Shown here: positions 1 through 11,150 of the stretch, piece by piece
Layout of the letters: each line of letters opens with the position of its first letter
How positions within the stretch are numbered: the stretch's first letter is position 1
The notes under the pieces: generated by a model
Seen by the model: the letters and a program-made list of their open reading frames with translations, nothing else
What the model was told of the DNA's origin: nothing
Database searches by the model: none
Made by a program: the position numbers and the translations under genes
Assembly (NCBI RefSeq): GCF_022458985.1
Contig: NC_061781.1
Coordinates: forward strand, 12,737,501 to 12,801,500
Length of the DNA stretch: 64,000 bases
From: Mugil cephalus
Taxonomy: Eukaryota > Chordata > Actinopteri > Mugiliformes > Mugilidae
Reading direction: 5' to 3'

Positions 1-703
1 GGTTTAAATGTTTGCGCATGCAGATACCCATACGCATGTAATCTGAATGTGCTCCACCTGCATCCTGCCGTATATAGGGTTACATACACTCTTCTGAAAG
101 GCTCCGTTGGGAGACTATAATGGGACTGATGACAGCGTTCAGGTTGTGGGTTTCCGTCTCTTCAGAATTGTTCCTACTAAAGGCAGAGCCTCGGGAAGTT
201 CCCTAAAGACACAAGTAAGGCCTTTGTGTTATTACACGTAACATTATCTCTGCTCGGAGTCTGGCCTCAGACCAGTCAAAGGCCATCAAGTGATTACCGT
301 GGTGCCTAGGTCGTACTGAGGGTCAGTGAGTCGGGGGCACCGTGTGTGGTCCGTTTTAAAGTCACGTGCGCCTGTTTGCCCATGTTTATATGTGTGTGCA
401 ATCAATGCATGTGCTGTGTGTGGGTGATGGGGTTTAGTCACAGGGCTAAACACAGCAGCCCACACCGCCACAATGGAACAGCACAAGCTCATCAGACTCT
501 AAACATTGCACAGTTCACAATGCACAGGCATTTTTGTGTTTATTTAAACAGAGAATGCCAGCGGGCGTCAGGAGGAGTCAGTGCAGGGCTGTGCAACTCT
601 ACAAATATGTTTGTGGTGACACCGAACGCTCCTACGTAACGTTGGATAAAATGTTAGACTACGTGTTATGCTGCTGAGAAATGTTTGTTGTCTCTCTCCT
701 CAG
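1..703 (+). other. myo10 intron, left edge
   Basis: This stretch precedes the first visible myo10 exon. A pyrimidine-rich tract ending in CAG at 701-703 is a clear splice acceptor for the exon at 704. The small open frames in it show no recognisable domain, and I see no repeat family or RNA gene. It is read as the 3' end of an intron whose donor lies off the window. Confidence 0.75.
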
Positions 704-1138
704 GAAACAATACAAGAGGGTTTTGTCCAGTGTCGTCACCATCCAGAAGAACTACCGCGCTCACTTTTGGAGACGTGTCTTCCTCCGCCTCCGCTTTGCC
801 ACCGTCATCCTGCAGAAACATCGCAGAGGCCAGCAGGCCCGATCCCTCTATCGCCAGCTCAAGGAGGAGAAGCAGAAGCGAGAGGAGGAGGAGAGGAGGA
901 GGATAGAGCAGGAAGAGGAGAGGAGGCGGGTAGAAGAGGAGAGGAAGAGGATGGAGGAGATGAGGCAGGAGGAGGAGGAGAGGAGGAGGAGGGAGGAGGA
1001 GGAGAAACGGAGGCTAATGGACGAGGAGCTGAAGAAGAAGGCGAAGGAGGAGGAGGAGGAGGTCATGAGGAGAGAGGAGCGGAGACTGATTGAGGAGAAA
1101 GAGGAAGAGCAATTGGCAGCAAAAGGGGACAAGACAAG
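704..1138 (+). other. myo10: myo10 exon: IQ motifs and single alpha-helix (SAH)
   Basis: The first 50 residues hold two IQ motifs, seen as VVTIQKNYRAHFWRR and TVILQKHRRGQQARS, which bind calmodulin-type light chains. About 90 residues then consist almost only of E, R and K with occasional M, Q and L in i/i+4 charge pairing. That is the signature of the myosin-X SAH lever extension rather than a true coiled coil, because the heptad hydrophobic positions are mostly filled by charged residues. The + strand is strongly purine-rich from about 860 to 1110, so reading frames on the opposite strand there are composition artefacts. Confidence 0.9.
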
Positions 1139-4100
1139 GTATGCTGTGTTTAATCTGCTTTTTATTAATGTCAGATGACTTGGATCGTTTCTCTAAATGC
1201 TCTACATATCTTGACTCACGCATTAATATTTTGTCTCTAGGAACTCGTTGGTGAACGGTGCTTGCCAAAAGGTAATTGTCCAAGAAAGTCACCGAGCTGT
1301 AAAATCTGAGCTGTGAATTCAGCCTCTTGAAGCTCTTCATTTTCCTCTTTACTTCAACAGAAGGAGCTGTCACAGACTCTGTCTCACAGCCAGACCTCTG
1401 AGGAGGAGAGCCGTCAGATGGAGGAGATCCTGCGACTCGAGAGGGAGATAGAGCGTCTGCAGAAGCAGCAGGAAGACGGCGTGTCCCTCCTCGGGGACGT
1501 CTCCCGCGAGGAGCTGCGGCAGATGAGGGATGCGGAGATCTACCGACTGGAGAAAGAGGCTTCCCGTGTGGCTACCGAGTTCCTGGAGCTGCTGGACTTT
1601 GGCGGTTTGGAGCCATCGCTCTCAAGCGAGGAGAACCTACACGACCCAACTGAATCGACTGCTCCGCTGGCTGAGGAGGAGGTAGATGAGGGTTTCCACG
1701 CAGAAGACGAGTGCATTCCTTTGCCTGACTTCCCTGCTCCAGCTGTGGTCCCTCTTGACAAGGAAGTATTTCAAAGTATCCCCCCTCCTCCACCTGCCTT
1801 TGCTGAAGGACTACTGGTCGGCCCTCCTTCAACGTCCTCGCCTGCACCGGGAAAATTCACGGCAGTTACTCCCAATGGACTGAGTCATGAACCCGCTCTC
1901 ACAGACTCCCAAACCCCGCACCCTCCTCCTACCCCTGTAGTCACTAATGGAGACATGCACCCATGTCAGCGGGCCAGCAGGGGATCAGGCTTTGAGCCTG
2001 TCAACGAGGAGCCATCCCACGCAAACCCGCCAGACACGGAGTCAGACTATGACCAGGAAGAGTTTGAGGAGGCTCACGGCAGCTCGGGAGCTAGCACTAA
2101 TGACGGCCATATCACGGACGAGGAGGTGTTACGGAAATCCTCCTGCACCCAAAACAGCCTGGACTCCTTCAGAGGCAGCTCAGACTCGGTGAGAAATGAC
2201 AAGCTAGGAGTAGTTGATCGGAAATTCTGTCAAGCTGCTGCAACTGGAAAATGTGCACTTGGCTATGATCCAAATGCCTAATTGTTTGAAGCAACATTTG
2301 AGGGACCAGTGGACGTAGAATCTACCCAAAAGAGGAAATCCCGTCTTGACAGATTGGATGTTATGCTTGCAGAGAAATCAGATGCATTAGAGTTTAACCT
2401 TATAGGTGTCACATCTAATTTAATCCATTGTTCTCACATACACAGGCTGACACAGATTTCCTCTGCGTATATTATGCTTCTTGCACATCACTTAAAGAAA
2501 GACGAACCGCACACTCGGTTGAACTGTGAACTTGTGTAAGCCTGGATCTTATCAGCAGGCTCGGCCTCTGTCGGAACCGCGGTGATACACTGTTGGAATT
2601 ATTTGTTTTGGCCCCACCGCTGAGCATTTGAATCTGTAGGCAGATACTGCAAGTCAAGCAGAGAGCTCAGGCCTAACACTGTCAGATCAGCAAAATGTCA
2701 AAGGGAAAGAAAAATGTTGTATGTGTTGGCAAACAAGTGCATGGAGCAGTTTTGAAGGCTGATTGACGGCATAATGGCAACAAGGTCAGAGAGATTTTTT
2801 GGGCAGTGAAATTTGTTAGATGAGAAGTATGATTTGACTTCTTCAGAAACTAAAAGAAAAACCCTTCAAGTACGCAGGTGTTACTGTTTAAACAAGTGTT
2901 GAGCTCATTGCTTATAGACACTGCTGATAACATCGCCTTCTTTTTATGTTGTGCGACTCCCAGAAGCTCCTGCAAAGTACAATCGTTAAGACTGATGTGT
3001 TTGTTTCAGTTCATCGACAGCGATGATGACAACGACGGCTATGTGGACACAGATGAGGAAGTTTCTAATGGGAGAATGAATCTTCTGAATGGCAGCGGGC
3101 CTCCGTACTTCCATGGCTACCTCTACATGAAGAGTGAGTCAAATCATGGTTGGATTTGTAATTTATGCAAAGCAGAACTCAGCCTGTATGTTCATTTTGT
3201 CGGTCTTAGAAATGTCTTGCGGGCTGTTGCTTTCTCTTCAACATTTTTCAGGCCAAGGACCCCAAATTGATGGAGAGATTAAGTAGGGACAACCCACCTA
3301 CTTTAAGTTGTTCTATGTTAAACTAGTGGCCTAGTGTTGGCCAGCAGACCAGCAGTCAGCTACTAATTAGCTTAGCCTAGCCTAGCCTAGCCAGCAGCAG
3401 AACGTAATAGAGGTGATGGGACATGCGACGACACTTCAACCAACCAACCAGCTTCAACCAAACCTCTCCCTTCTGCCAAGATCACATTATTATTATCATT
3501 TTGCATTCAATATTAAGCTATTCAAATAATACACAGGTTCAGATGTTCATTTATTTCAACCATGTGCAACATAGGATGTTTGAAGGGGAAAATTGTGGGG
3601 AAAAAAAAATATAAAAAAAATGTCTAACCCACCAAAGATTTTGCGCCCCCCCCCCACCCCCCCCACCCCCCCACCCCCCCCACCTGCAGTACCTCCGTGG
3701 TCCCCCTAGGGGTCACGGACCCCCTGTTAAAGACCTACGACTCAGATAAACTTAGCCTTTCTTCTGTTGTTTTGTATCACGTGCAAGATTGCCTGAGTGC
3801 AGGAGTAGTGTTAAGTTTAATTTTTCCCTCTTCTGACGTACTGAGATTTTGTGCCACGAATTCAGACCTTTCTCCTCTTTCAGGTGGTCTCATGATCCCG
3901 TGGCGTCGCCGCTGGTGCGTGCTCAAAGACGAGACCTTCATGTGGTTCCGGGCCAAACAGGACTCCCTCAAATCCGGCTGGCTCTACAAGAAAGGAGGAG
4001 GAATGTCCACTTTGTCCCGGCGCAACTGGAAGATGCGCTGGTTCGTTCTGCGCGAGTCTAAACTCATGTACTTTGAGAATGACAGCGAGGAGAAGCTGAA

Positions 4101-7100
4101 AGGAACTATCGATGTCCGCACAGCCAAGTAAGATCCATTTTGTGATTTCATTTCGATTGAATACATTATTTGCTTGACACACACAGCAGTGCAAGGACTG
4201 TGTTTTTTTGCAGGGACATTGTGGACAATCATGAGAAGGAAAACGCACTCAACATTGTGACTGATGAGAGGACATACCACATCTATGCAGAGTCCCCTGA
4301 AGATGCCAGGTACCTGATTTCCTCTTATTCCAAAGACTGAACTGCAGCTGGTTTGTGAATAGTGATTTTCTTTGCCATCATGTCACAGTGAAATGGATGT
4401 TTGGGAATAAAGTTCCCCCTTGTGGTTGCCAGTGGAAGTTCATGGTATAATTTTCAATTACATGTTTGCTGACTGTTACTTTCTGAACTCCCTCTGACCC
4501 ATCCAGTGGTTGGTTCAATGTGCTGAGTCGGGTCCACAGCGCCAGCCCGGAGCAGCTCATGGAGATGCACCATGAACAGGCCAACCCAAAGAATGCAGTG
4601 GTTAGTGCTGTTTTACCTCTCTACTGCCTGGGCCCCAGCCTCAGCTCCATTTTCAGCAATACAGCACCAGTGTGATGGTCCAGATCTGGGTCATATAGTA
4701 ATTCAAGATGAAGAGGCAAAGCCCGCACACTGATGAGTCACTTTTTGACATTTAAATATTGCAGGGCAGATAATAGCATTCAACGATGTGCAGCAATGCA
4801 CAAATTTAATAACAGTGTGAAATGGCTCAGAATGGGCTTTTTGACCAGCAGAGAACTGGTTTAGTTCATGTTTATATGCGGTTCTGTTCAGGAACCCCAG
4901 AATCAATCACCCTTTAAGTTATTCCAGTTCAGTAGGCGGCTAAACCCGGCCTTCCTCAACTCGTCATCAAGCAGATAGAGCCGATGAGCTTCTACTGAAG
5001 TTCAGCAGATGTTCATACTGACTCCTGCCATGCATGCACTTCTTCTCCATTTTGCTTGTTTAGTATACACCCAAGATGATTCTGGTTCAGATCCAATTTG
5101 CTGACGGGCAAAATTTTAGGTTCTAAACCAGTTAACTTTTGGTCAAAATGCCTAGAGCTTTGTTGGTCATAAATCGTTGCTCAAAAAGTGGGCTCCGCAC
5201 ACCTATACAAAGCTTTATAATGAAGCTCACTCTCAGTGAGAGCAAGGCAGACTGACGCAGTTAGCACCTACTGTAGGTGATGAACAGACGAGTCTCCAGC
5301 TAAAGATTCCATTGACACCTCTTTTCTCTTTCCAGGGCACACTAGATGTTGGCTTGATTGATTCTGTTTGTGCATCAGACAACCCAGACAGGTAAACCGA
5401 ACTCATGTTTGGTTCTTAAATTATTAAATACGGCCAGCATATACTGAAAAAAAAATGCCTTTTGTGCTGTTTTCTGCTTCCAGACCAAACTCGTTTGTGA
5501 TCATCACGGCTAACCGAGTGATCCACTGCAACACAGACACTCCTGAGGAGATGCACCACTGGATAGGCCTGCTCCAGAAATCAAAGGGAGACTCCAGGGT
5601 TGATGGACAGGAGTTCCTAGTCAGAGGTCAGTCAGCCGAGACACGGAGCTCTGAGCTTTGTACAGCTGAGTTTAAATTGGCGTAGCTCAGATGTCTTACA
5701 TCATTGTGTGATGCAGTGAATATAGAAGGTAATGAACAACGTGCGAGAGCAAAATTATATTAGGAGCTGGTAAATACGTTTCTCATTTTAATCCTCACAG
5801 GGTGGCTTCATAAAGAGATGAAATCAGGGGCCAAAAGCACTTCCCTGAAGCTGAAGAAGCGCTGGTTTGTTCTCACCAGTAACTCCCTGGACTATTACAA
5901 GTCATCGGAGCGTAGTGCCTCTAAACTGGGAACACTGGTTCTCAACAGCCTCTGCTCTGTGGTGCAGCCTGACGAGAAAGTCTTCAAGGACACCGGTCAG
6001 TTTCGCATCATCTGCAGCCGCCTCAATCTCTGCTGGGACACGTGTTCATTGCTTCATTTTGTTATGTGTTCATCTTTTCTTATGTGCTTTTATTTAAATG
6101 TAATTCAATGTTTCATTCTCACCCAGGTTACTGGAATATAATTATCCACGGGCGCAAGCACTCTTATCGGCTTTACACCAAAATGCTGAATGAAGCCATG
6201 CGGTGGGCGAATGCCATACAGGGAGCAATAGATAGCAAAGTTCCCATCGAAACGCCAACACAGCAACTCATCAGGGACATCAAGGTATTAAAACAGTTCA
6301 CTTCTGTTTGTGATCTGGCTGCTACTGTCATGATTACTGATTATTGTATCTTATGTTCTATACATGTTGTGGAAAATGATGCGCACATTCAATTAACCTA
6401 TCGCCATTAATATTAAATCCTTTCCAGTCGTGCAAACCATTGGCAGGGACACACTCAGTAGTAAAGTGAGGTACTTGTACTCACTTCCTGTGTGCCGTGA
6501 TCTCCTTTTAGTCTTCTTGCTTCAAGACATTTCTTTACCTATTTTTTTCTTGCAGTTTATTCACCAATTTCCCAGAGTGTTGATGCCATTTCTTTTCTCA
6601 GTAGACTTACCTTAAATATGAACTTTCTCGAAGGAATAACAAGTGAAGACAAAGATCACTAATCCTGCCGTCTTTGTTTCCAGGAGAGCAGTTTGAACGT
6701 AGAGGCCGTGGAGCAGACGTACTGGAGGAACCCCATCCTGAGATACACCCAGCATCCTTTGCACTCCCCTCTTCTACCTCTGCCCTATGGAGACGTCAGT
6801 GTCCACTGTGAGTGCAGCCTCTCTTTGCAGACGATTGCCGTTCATGCATTTGCACAATATTTATTTGAAGACATTAAAGAAGCTCCCTAGAGAAACGATG
6901 GCTATTTTTAAAGCATTAACAAAGATGAAGGGTTCTAATGAGTAGTACATGTTTTCATTTTGTCTGCAAGAATTGGCAAATTAATTCATTATTTAAACCA
7001 TAGGTCTTCAAAAGAGGGTGGACGACCCCTAGGGGGTCTGTGGAGGTACTGCAGGCGGGGTCGCAAAATCTTTGGTTGATCAGACATTTTTTTATATATT

Positions 7101-9536
7101 TAATTTATTTAATTTTCCCCCACAATTTTCAATTTCTTTAAATACACATTAACATGAATTCAAAGACAGAATTTATTTATATATTTATAAGCTCTAGGCA
7201 GAGTTTAATATAGAACACATATAGTAGGTAAGGGGTCCCTACTTAATCTCTCATCAGTGGGGGGTCCTTGGCCTGAAAAACGTTGAAGACCCCCACTTTA
7301 AGCAAATGTGCTCAGGTATATATTTACTATTTACGTAGGTCAAATAATATTTCCTTCTCTCTATCTCTCCCAGTGCAAAAGGAAAAGGGTTATACCAGCC
7401 TGCAGGATGAGGCCGTGAAGATTTTCAACTCCCTGCAGGAGATGGAGGCTGTATCAGACCCTGTGCCAATCATCCAGGGAATCCTGCAGACCTGTCAAGA
7501 CCTGAGGCCGTTAAGGGATGAGGTCTACTGTCAGCTGATCAAACAAACCAATCACGTCCCTCACCCTAACAGCCTCGCCAACCGCGCTCACTGGCACCTC
7601 CTGACCTGCATGAGCTGCACCTTCCTGCCCAGCCGAGGCATCCTGCGCTACCTCAAGTTTCACCTGAAAAGGTACGACCCCTTGACGATAGCCTGCTCGT
7701 GATGGTCACGGGGCTGAGACTTCTAGTTCACCTCGCCTTTGTGTCCGTGTGCTTCTTTCTCAGGATTAAGGAGCTGTTCCCTGGCACGGAAATCGAAATG
7801 TTCGCCCATTTCATCGGCGAGTCTTTGAAGAAGACCAAGACGAGGGAGTTTGTTCCCTCGCAAGAGGAAATTGTGGCACTGCTTACCAGACAGGAAATGA
7901 CCACCACAGTCTACTGTCACGGAGGAGGCTCCTGCAAGATCTCCATCAACTCGCATACAAGTGCTGGAGAGGTAAGCGAGCTTTGTAAATGTCTCTCTGT
8001 AAACATTACTTCACGGTCTCTGGAGAAAGAAGGCGTAATCTTGCCATTGTTTGTTCAGGTGGTGGAGAAGCTGATCAGAGGCCTGGCTATGGAAGACAGC
8101 AGGAACATGTTTGCGCTTTTTGAGCACAACAATACTATTGACAAAGCCGTGGAAAGCAGAGTCCTTGTGGCTGATGTTTTGGCTAAATTTGAAAGGTATG
8201 CCCCCCCATATAGTACTTTAACATGTTTCTATATGTTATCTTATGATACTAGCAATTAGAGGTACATAGACATGTGTGTGCAAGATATGATAATGATAAA
8301 GAAACAGATGTGTAAGTGACAGATTTATGACTTTTTCCCCCCAGACTGGCTGGCAGTGAGGAAGCTCAGGATGAAGGCCAGTGGAAGCTGTATTTTAAGC
8401 TCTACTGTTTCTTGGATGTTGAAAGCATGCCGAAGGAAGGAGTGGAGTTTGCTTTCATGTTCGAGCAAGTATGTTTAACGGATCATGTTTTATTTTGACA
8501 CAAGTCTGATCAGAAGTGCACCTGGTTCTATTCGTTTTCTTCGCTCTGCTTCCAGGCCCATGAGAGTTTGACCCGGGGCAACTTCCCCGCCCGCGAAGAG
8601 ACCCTGCAGCACCTCGCCGCCCTGCGCCTCCAGTTCCTGCACGGAGACAAGGCGCGGGTGACGTGGAGCCTAGAGAACGTCTACCCCTTGGGCCGCCTGC
8701 GCACTCGCATCCTGCAGTTCACCAAGGTGGGCGGAGCCACGGGGACGGGCCAAACTCTTGAGCGACGGAGGACGAGCTTCCTGGACGGGACGCTGCGTCG
8801 CGGGCTGAAGACGGGCTCGATGAAGAAGCAGCGCATGGAGGAGGAGCAGATGATGGAGATGTGGATCAAGGAGGAGATGTCTGCCACCAGGGCGAGCATC
8901 GTGGAGAAGTGGTCCCGCCTCACAGGTCTGGACCAGCACCAAGCCATGCTCAAATACATGACCATCATCAAAGAGTGGCCGGGATATGGATCCACGCTGT
9001 TTGATGTTGAGGTAAGATTACGTCCAATTAAATCCAGTAAATCAGCTACACAAATTGAAAATACTATATTAGGATGCTTGTTTGCAGTTGATCAGTAAGT
9101 TCAGAATTAGCCTGTGATGGGAGTCCTGTGTGGGTGTGTCCTCACAGTGCAAAGAAGGTGGCTTCCCACATGATCTGTGGTTGGGTGTGAGCGCTGAGAA
9201 TGTGTCCGTCTACAAAAGAGGAGAGCCAAAGCCCCTGGAAACGTTCCCCTACGAGCACATCGTCTTCTTCGGAGCGCCACAGCCCTGCACCTACAAGATC
9301 ACTGTGGATGAGAGAGAAATGTTCTTTGAAACCCCACAGGTACATATCTTCTTCTTTTTTTTTTAATTTAAAATGTTTTAGGTGAAAAAAAAAGAAAGAT
9401 TTTTGATGCATTTTTATCTGGACGCCTACAGGTTGGAGAGATCACAAAGATCATGAAAGCCTACATAAACATGATCGTGAAGAAGCGTTGCAGCGTGAAG
9501 TCGGTGTCCAGCTATGGGACCAACTGGATCAGGTGA
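704..9536 (+). CDS. myo10: Unconventional myosin-X, 3' part (partial at 5' end)
   Basis: Myosin-X is a plus-end-directed actin motor of filopodial tips that binds phosphoinositides, integrins and microtubules through its tail. Nineteen exons are seen: 704-1138, 1241-1271, 1361-2188, 3010-3133, 3884-4127, 4214-4309, 4507-4600, 5336-5391, 5484-5626, 5801-5995, 6127-6284, 6684-6807, 7374-7671, 7764-7971, 8059-8195, 8345-8468, 8556-9011, 9148-9339 and 9432-9536 (stop TGA). Junctions are GT...AG and keep one frame for 1348 residues. Counted from the first whole codon, the order is IQ motifs (about 8-50), charged helix (53-143), coiled coil and variable region (155-460), a PH1/PH2/PH3 cassette (464-795), MyTH4 (812-988) and FERM (989-1340). 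The tail matches vertebrate MYO10 closely from recalled family sequence. The motor and first IQ are outside the window. It could be the orthologue or a teleost paralogue; the linkage to pttg1ip-sumo3 and the divergent middle leave that open. Confidence 0.95.
1361..2188 (+). other. myo10: myo10 exon: coiled coil and acidic/proline-rich variable linker
   Basis: This large exon encodes 276 residues. The first ~80 form a leucine-heptad segment (MEEILRLEREIERLQ onward) matching the myosin-X antiparallel dimerisation coiled coil. The following ~190 residues are rich in P, E, S, T and D, contain a PPPPPAF run and look disordered, like the PEST-containing linker of MYO10. Alignment to mammalian MYO10 is easy in the coiled coil and poor afterwards, apart from an EEEVDEGF block and DYDQEEFEE. 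The donor is the GT at 2189. Confidence 0.85.
2189..3009 (+). other. myo10 intron, nothing further recognised
   Basis: The intron separates the variable-linker exon from the exon that begins the PH1 strand. It has a good acceptor at 3001-3009 (TTGTTTCAG). Open frames at its start merely read through the donor. No repeat, RNA gene or alternative exon is evident. Confidence 0.7.
3229..3739 (-). mobile_element. hAT-like nonautonomous element, copy A
   Basis: This intronic stretch starts with TCTTCAACATTTTTCAGGCC and continues AAGGACCCC. It ends with CCTAGGGGTCACGGACCCCC then TGTTAAAGACC. The same two ends occur in reverse order at 6999-7295, so this is an inverted second copy of one family with near-palindromic termini (consensus close to CAGGGGTCTTCAA). 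The interior holds a long C tract (3645-3682) and AT-rich filler. No transposase is present. The terminal bases here are more decayed than in copy B and no clear target duplication is seen. Confidence 0.65.
3645..3682 (-). repeat. Poly-C tract, G-quadruplex-capable on the minus strand
   Basis: Runs of 5-10 C separated by single A residues fill this stretch inside the hAT-like element. The minus strand therefore offers more than four consecutive G-runs with one-base loops, a classic potential quadruplex. It lies about 200 bp upstream of the acceptor of the exon at 3884. Confidence 0.8.
4601..5335 (+). other. myo10 intron, nothing recognised
   Basis: The intron lies between two exons of the PH cassette (donor GTTAGT at 4601, acceptor TTTCCAG ending at 5335). 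I see only unique-looking sequence and short chance reading frames. Confidence 0.65.
6684..9536 (+). other. myo10: myo10 MyTH4-FERM cargo-binding tail
   Basis: Eight exons encode the C-terminal cargo module. MyTH4 runs from RYTQHPLHSPLLPLPYGD through PIIQGILQTCQDLRPLRDEV and SRGILRYLKFHLKR to LTRQEM. FERM F1 starts at TVYCHGGGSCKISINSHTSA. F2 contains KLYCFLDVESMPKEGVEFAF. F3 ends with VDEREMFFETPQVGEITKIM. This module binds microtubules, beta-integrin tails and DCC/neogenin in known myosin-X proteins. The protein ends VKKRCSVKSVSSYGTNWIR-stop, slightly different in sequence from the mammalian tail but in the same position. No break or missing segment is seen. Confidence 0.92.
6999..7295 (+). 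mobile_element. hAT-like nonautonomous element, copy B
   Basis: The left end reads CATAGGTCTTCAA and the right end TTGAAGACCCCCA, near-perfect inverted termini of 13 bp. The flanking octamers ATTTAAAC and CTTTAAGC agree at six of eight positions, as expected for a decayed 8-bp hAT target duplication. The interior shares the CCTAGGGGGTC, GGAGGTACTGCAGG and TTAATCTCTCATCA blocks with copy A in the opposite orientation. It is noncoding and lies in the intron before the first MyTH4-rich exon. Confidence 0.72.
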
Positions 9537-11150
9537 TTCACTGGACGGGGACACGGGGTGTGCTTGGCCAAGATGAGAAGAGGAACAAATGACTTGAGCA
9601 GAGGTTCCTTATCGCAGGTTTCGACTTGAGCAATGTAGCAACACAGACAATCTCCATCCAGAATATTTCCTCAATGAACAGACACGAAAACGCTTATTCT
9701 TTACGGCTTACGGCGAATGTGGGAACGTCCAAGCATCTGCACCTTCACCGTGTCGCTTCCCTCCGCACAGCCTCCCAACATGGTCACTCGCTCTCGTTAT
9801 TTACACTGGTCATATCTCACGTGTTACTTGAAAAGCGATTCAGGTATCTTGTCATGAATTTTATTGTCATGCCCAGAGGACAAAATCTTTTTCTTTTCCA
9901 AAACAGAAGGAATTCCTCCTAATCCTACATTCTCACACAACTTTCAGGAGTGTGTTGCAAACTGACTGAGCTGGCATCTTTACTCTCGTGGTTCTCCTGT
10001 AGGACATTGCGCCCATTTTTTTTAACGAATGTTCTCCTGCGTGGAGATTCCCTCAGGTTATTGGTAAATAACTGTCCTCCTCCCAGAGAGATTAGCTCCC
10101 TCATTTTGCCTTATTTTAGTGGTGTAATCTTGGAGTGTTGTTGTGGCCTTGCAGGAGCAGAATATCGCCTGCTGTGCGGTATTTTCCAGGGGTGATTCTG
10201 CCAGAAAAGCAAATCCCTGGCTTAAAAAAAAATTTAAAAAAAGAGCCAAACTCATAAATTCAGTGTGAATAAACCACTGCGTCGCTTGAGATGCACAATC
10301 TACAAACACGGTGCGGTCAAGCATTTTCCTCGCAAGGCGTTGAATAATTAATTCAAAGTCATTGTGCTTGCCTGCTTGAACAAGTACCCTATGTCGAGCT
10401 GATTTAATGTGCGAGTGTATGTCTTCGAAACAGCTGAAACTGATGTTCAATTGTGTGTTTTAAAAAGCAAGCATGGTGGCGCCTTTTCAGTGCGTCTCTT
10501 ACAAAGAGGTGTGTGTGTTTTTTTTGTTTTGTTTTTTAAGTGATGTCAGCAGCCAGCATGTGAGGGTGGGGTATTTATTCACTGAAGTATCAACAGATTG
10601 GTCGGATAAGCTCGGAGAAGTGTGCTTAAGATGCATTGATGCAGTTTTGTTAGTACTTTATGTTGTTGCGTTAGTCGTGCTTTCACGGACGCAACAGTTT
10701 TAAAAGATGCAGAAAAAGACAAGCTGTTCATAACTTATAATGGATTTTCTCCGTTCTGTATCTCTAATAACTGAAGTGTGTCGCCGTCAGGTTCTGTTGT
10801 TGTCTCTTTATCCAGAGGATGATATTCCCTCTCCTACAGCTCACTGTAAATGGACACAGTGGAGTCGAGCCTATGCCAACCAACCTACAGTATAGTTCAT
10901 GATAGGAATAATCTGATCTCAATGTAAGGAGCTTAGTATTTACCTCACATTACATCACTGTCTTCCATCGCTTTCCAATCATACTCACTTAGGCTCTCTG
11001 GTCAGCTGCCGGCGGCCACACCAGAGACTGACATTGACGATGACTGTATTTCTGAGATTTCTGATTGTTTTGAAGAAGAAAAATCGGAAAAATGTTTTAT
11101 ATCAGAATTTAAAGATGCTTTAATAAATTATTGTATTTCAAAACCTGTTT
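9537..11150 (+). other. myo10: Probable myo10 3' untranslated region
   Basis: The sequence after the TGA stop at 9534-9536 has no splice-linked coding continuation and becomes AT-rich. AATAAA occurs at 10268-10273 and at 11122-11127. The second is followed within 40 bases by a GT/T-rich stretch, the usual downstream element. The 3' UTR is therefore read as extending to about 11145, with a possible shorter form. The exact end needs transcript data. Confidence 0.6.
11122..11127 (+). terminator. Polyadenylation signal AATAAA for myo10
   Basis: A canonical AATAAA about 1.6 kb after the stop codon, with T/GT-rich sequence at about 11145-11170. It is the best candidate for the distal cleavage site. 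Confidence 0.6.

Larger units (their letters stand above)
3010..6284 (+). other. myo10: myo10 PH-domain cassette (split PH1, PH2, PH3)
   Basis: Eight exons encode the phosphoinositide-binding part of the tail. The N-terminal half of PH1 (PYFHGYLYMKSGLMIPW) is interrupted by a complete PH2 (SGWLYKKGGGMSTLSRRNW) before the C-terminal half of PH1 (PNSFVIITANRVIHC to MHHWIGLLQKSK). PH3 follows (VRGWLHKEMKSG to NAIQGAIDS). This nesting is characteristic of myosin-X. The basic KK..RRNWKMRW loop of PH2 is the known PI(3,4,5)P3-binding surface and is intact. The conserved closing tryptophans are present (GWFNVL, HHWIGLL, RWANAI). Confidence 0.92.

Noticed and set aside
848..1132. Serine-rich reading frame on the minus strand opposite the first myo10 exon
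   Set aside because: It is the antisense shadow of the E/R/K-rich SAH codons; the serine/leucine composition comes from the purine tract.
1241..1271. 31-base myo10 exon considered as an optional microexon
   Set aside because: Its length is not a multiple of three and skipping would shift the frame; the phases show it is constitutive.
3697..3883. Open frame leading into the myo10 exon at 3884
   Set aside because: It reads through the polypyrimidine acceptor; the phase of the previous exon shows that coding begins at 3884.
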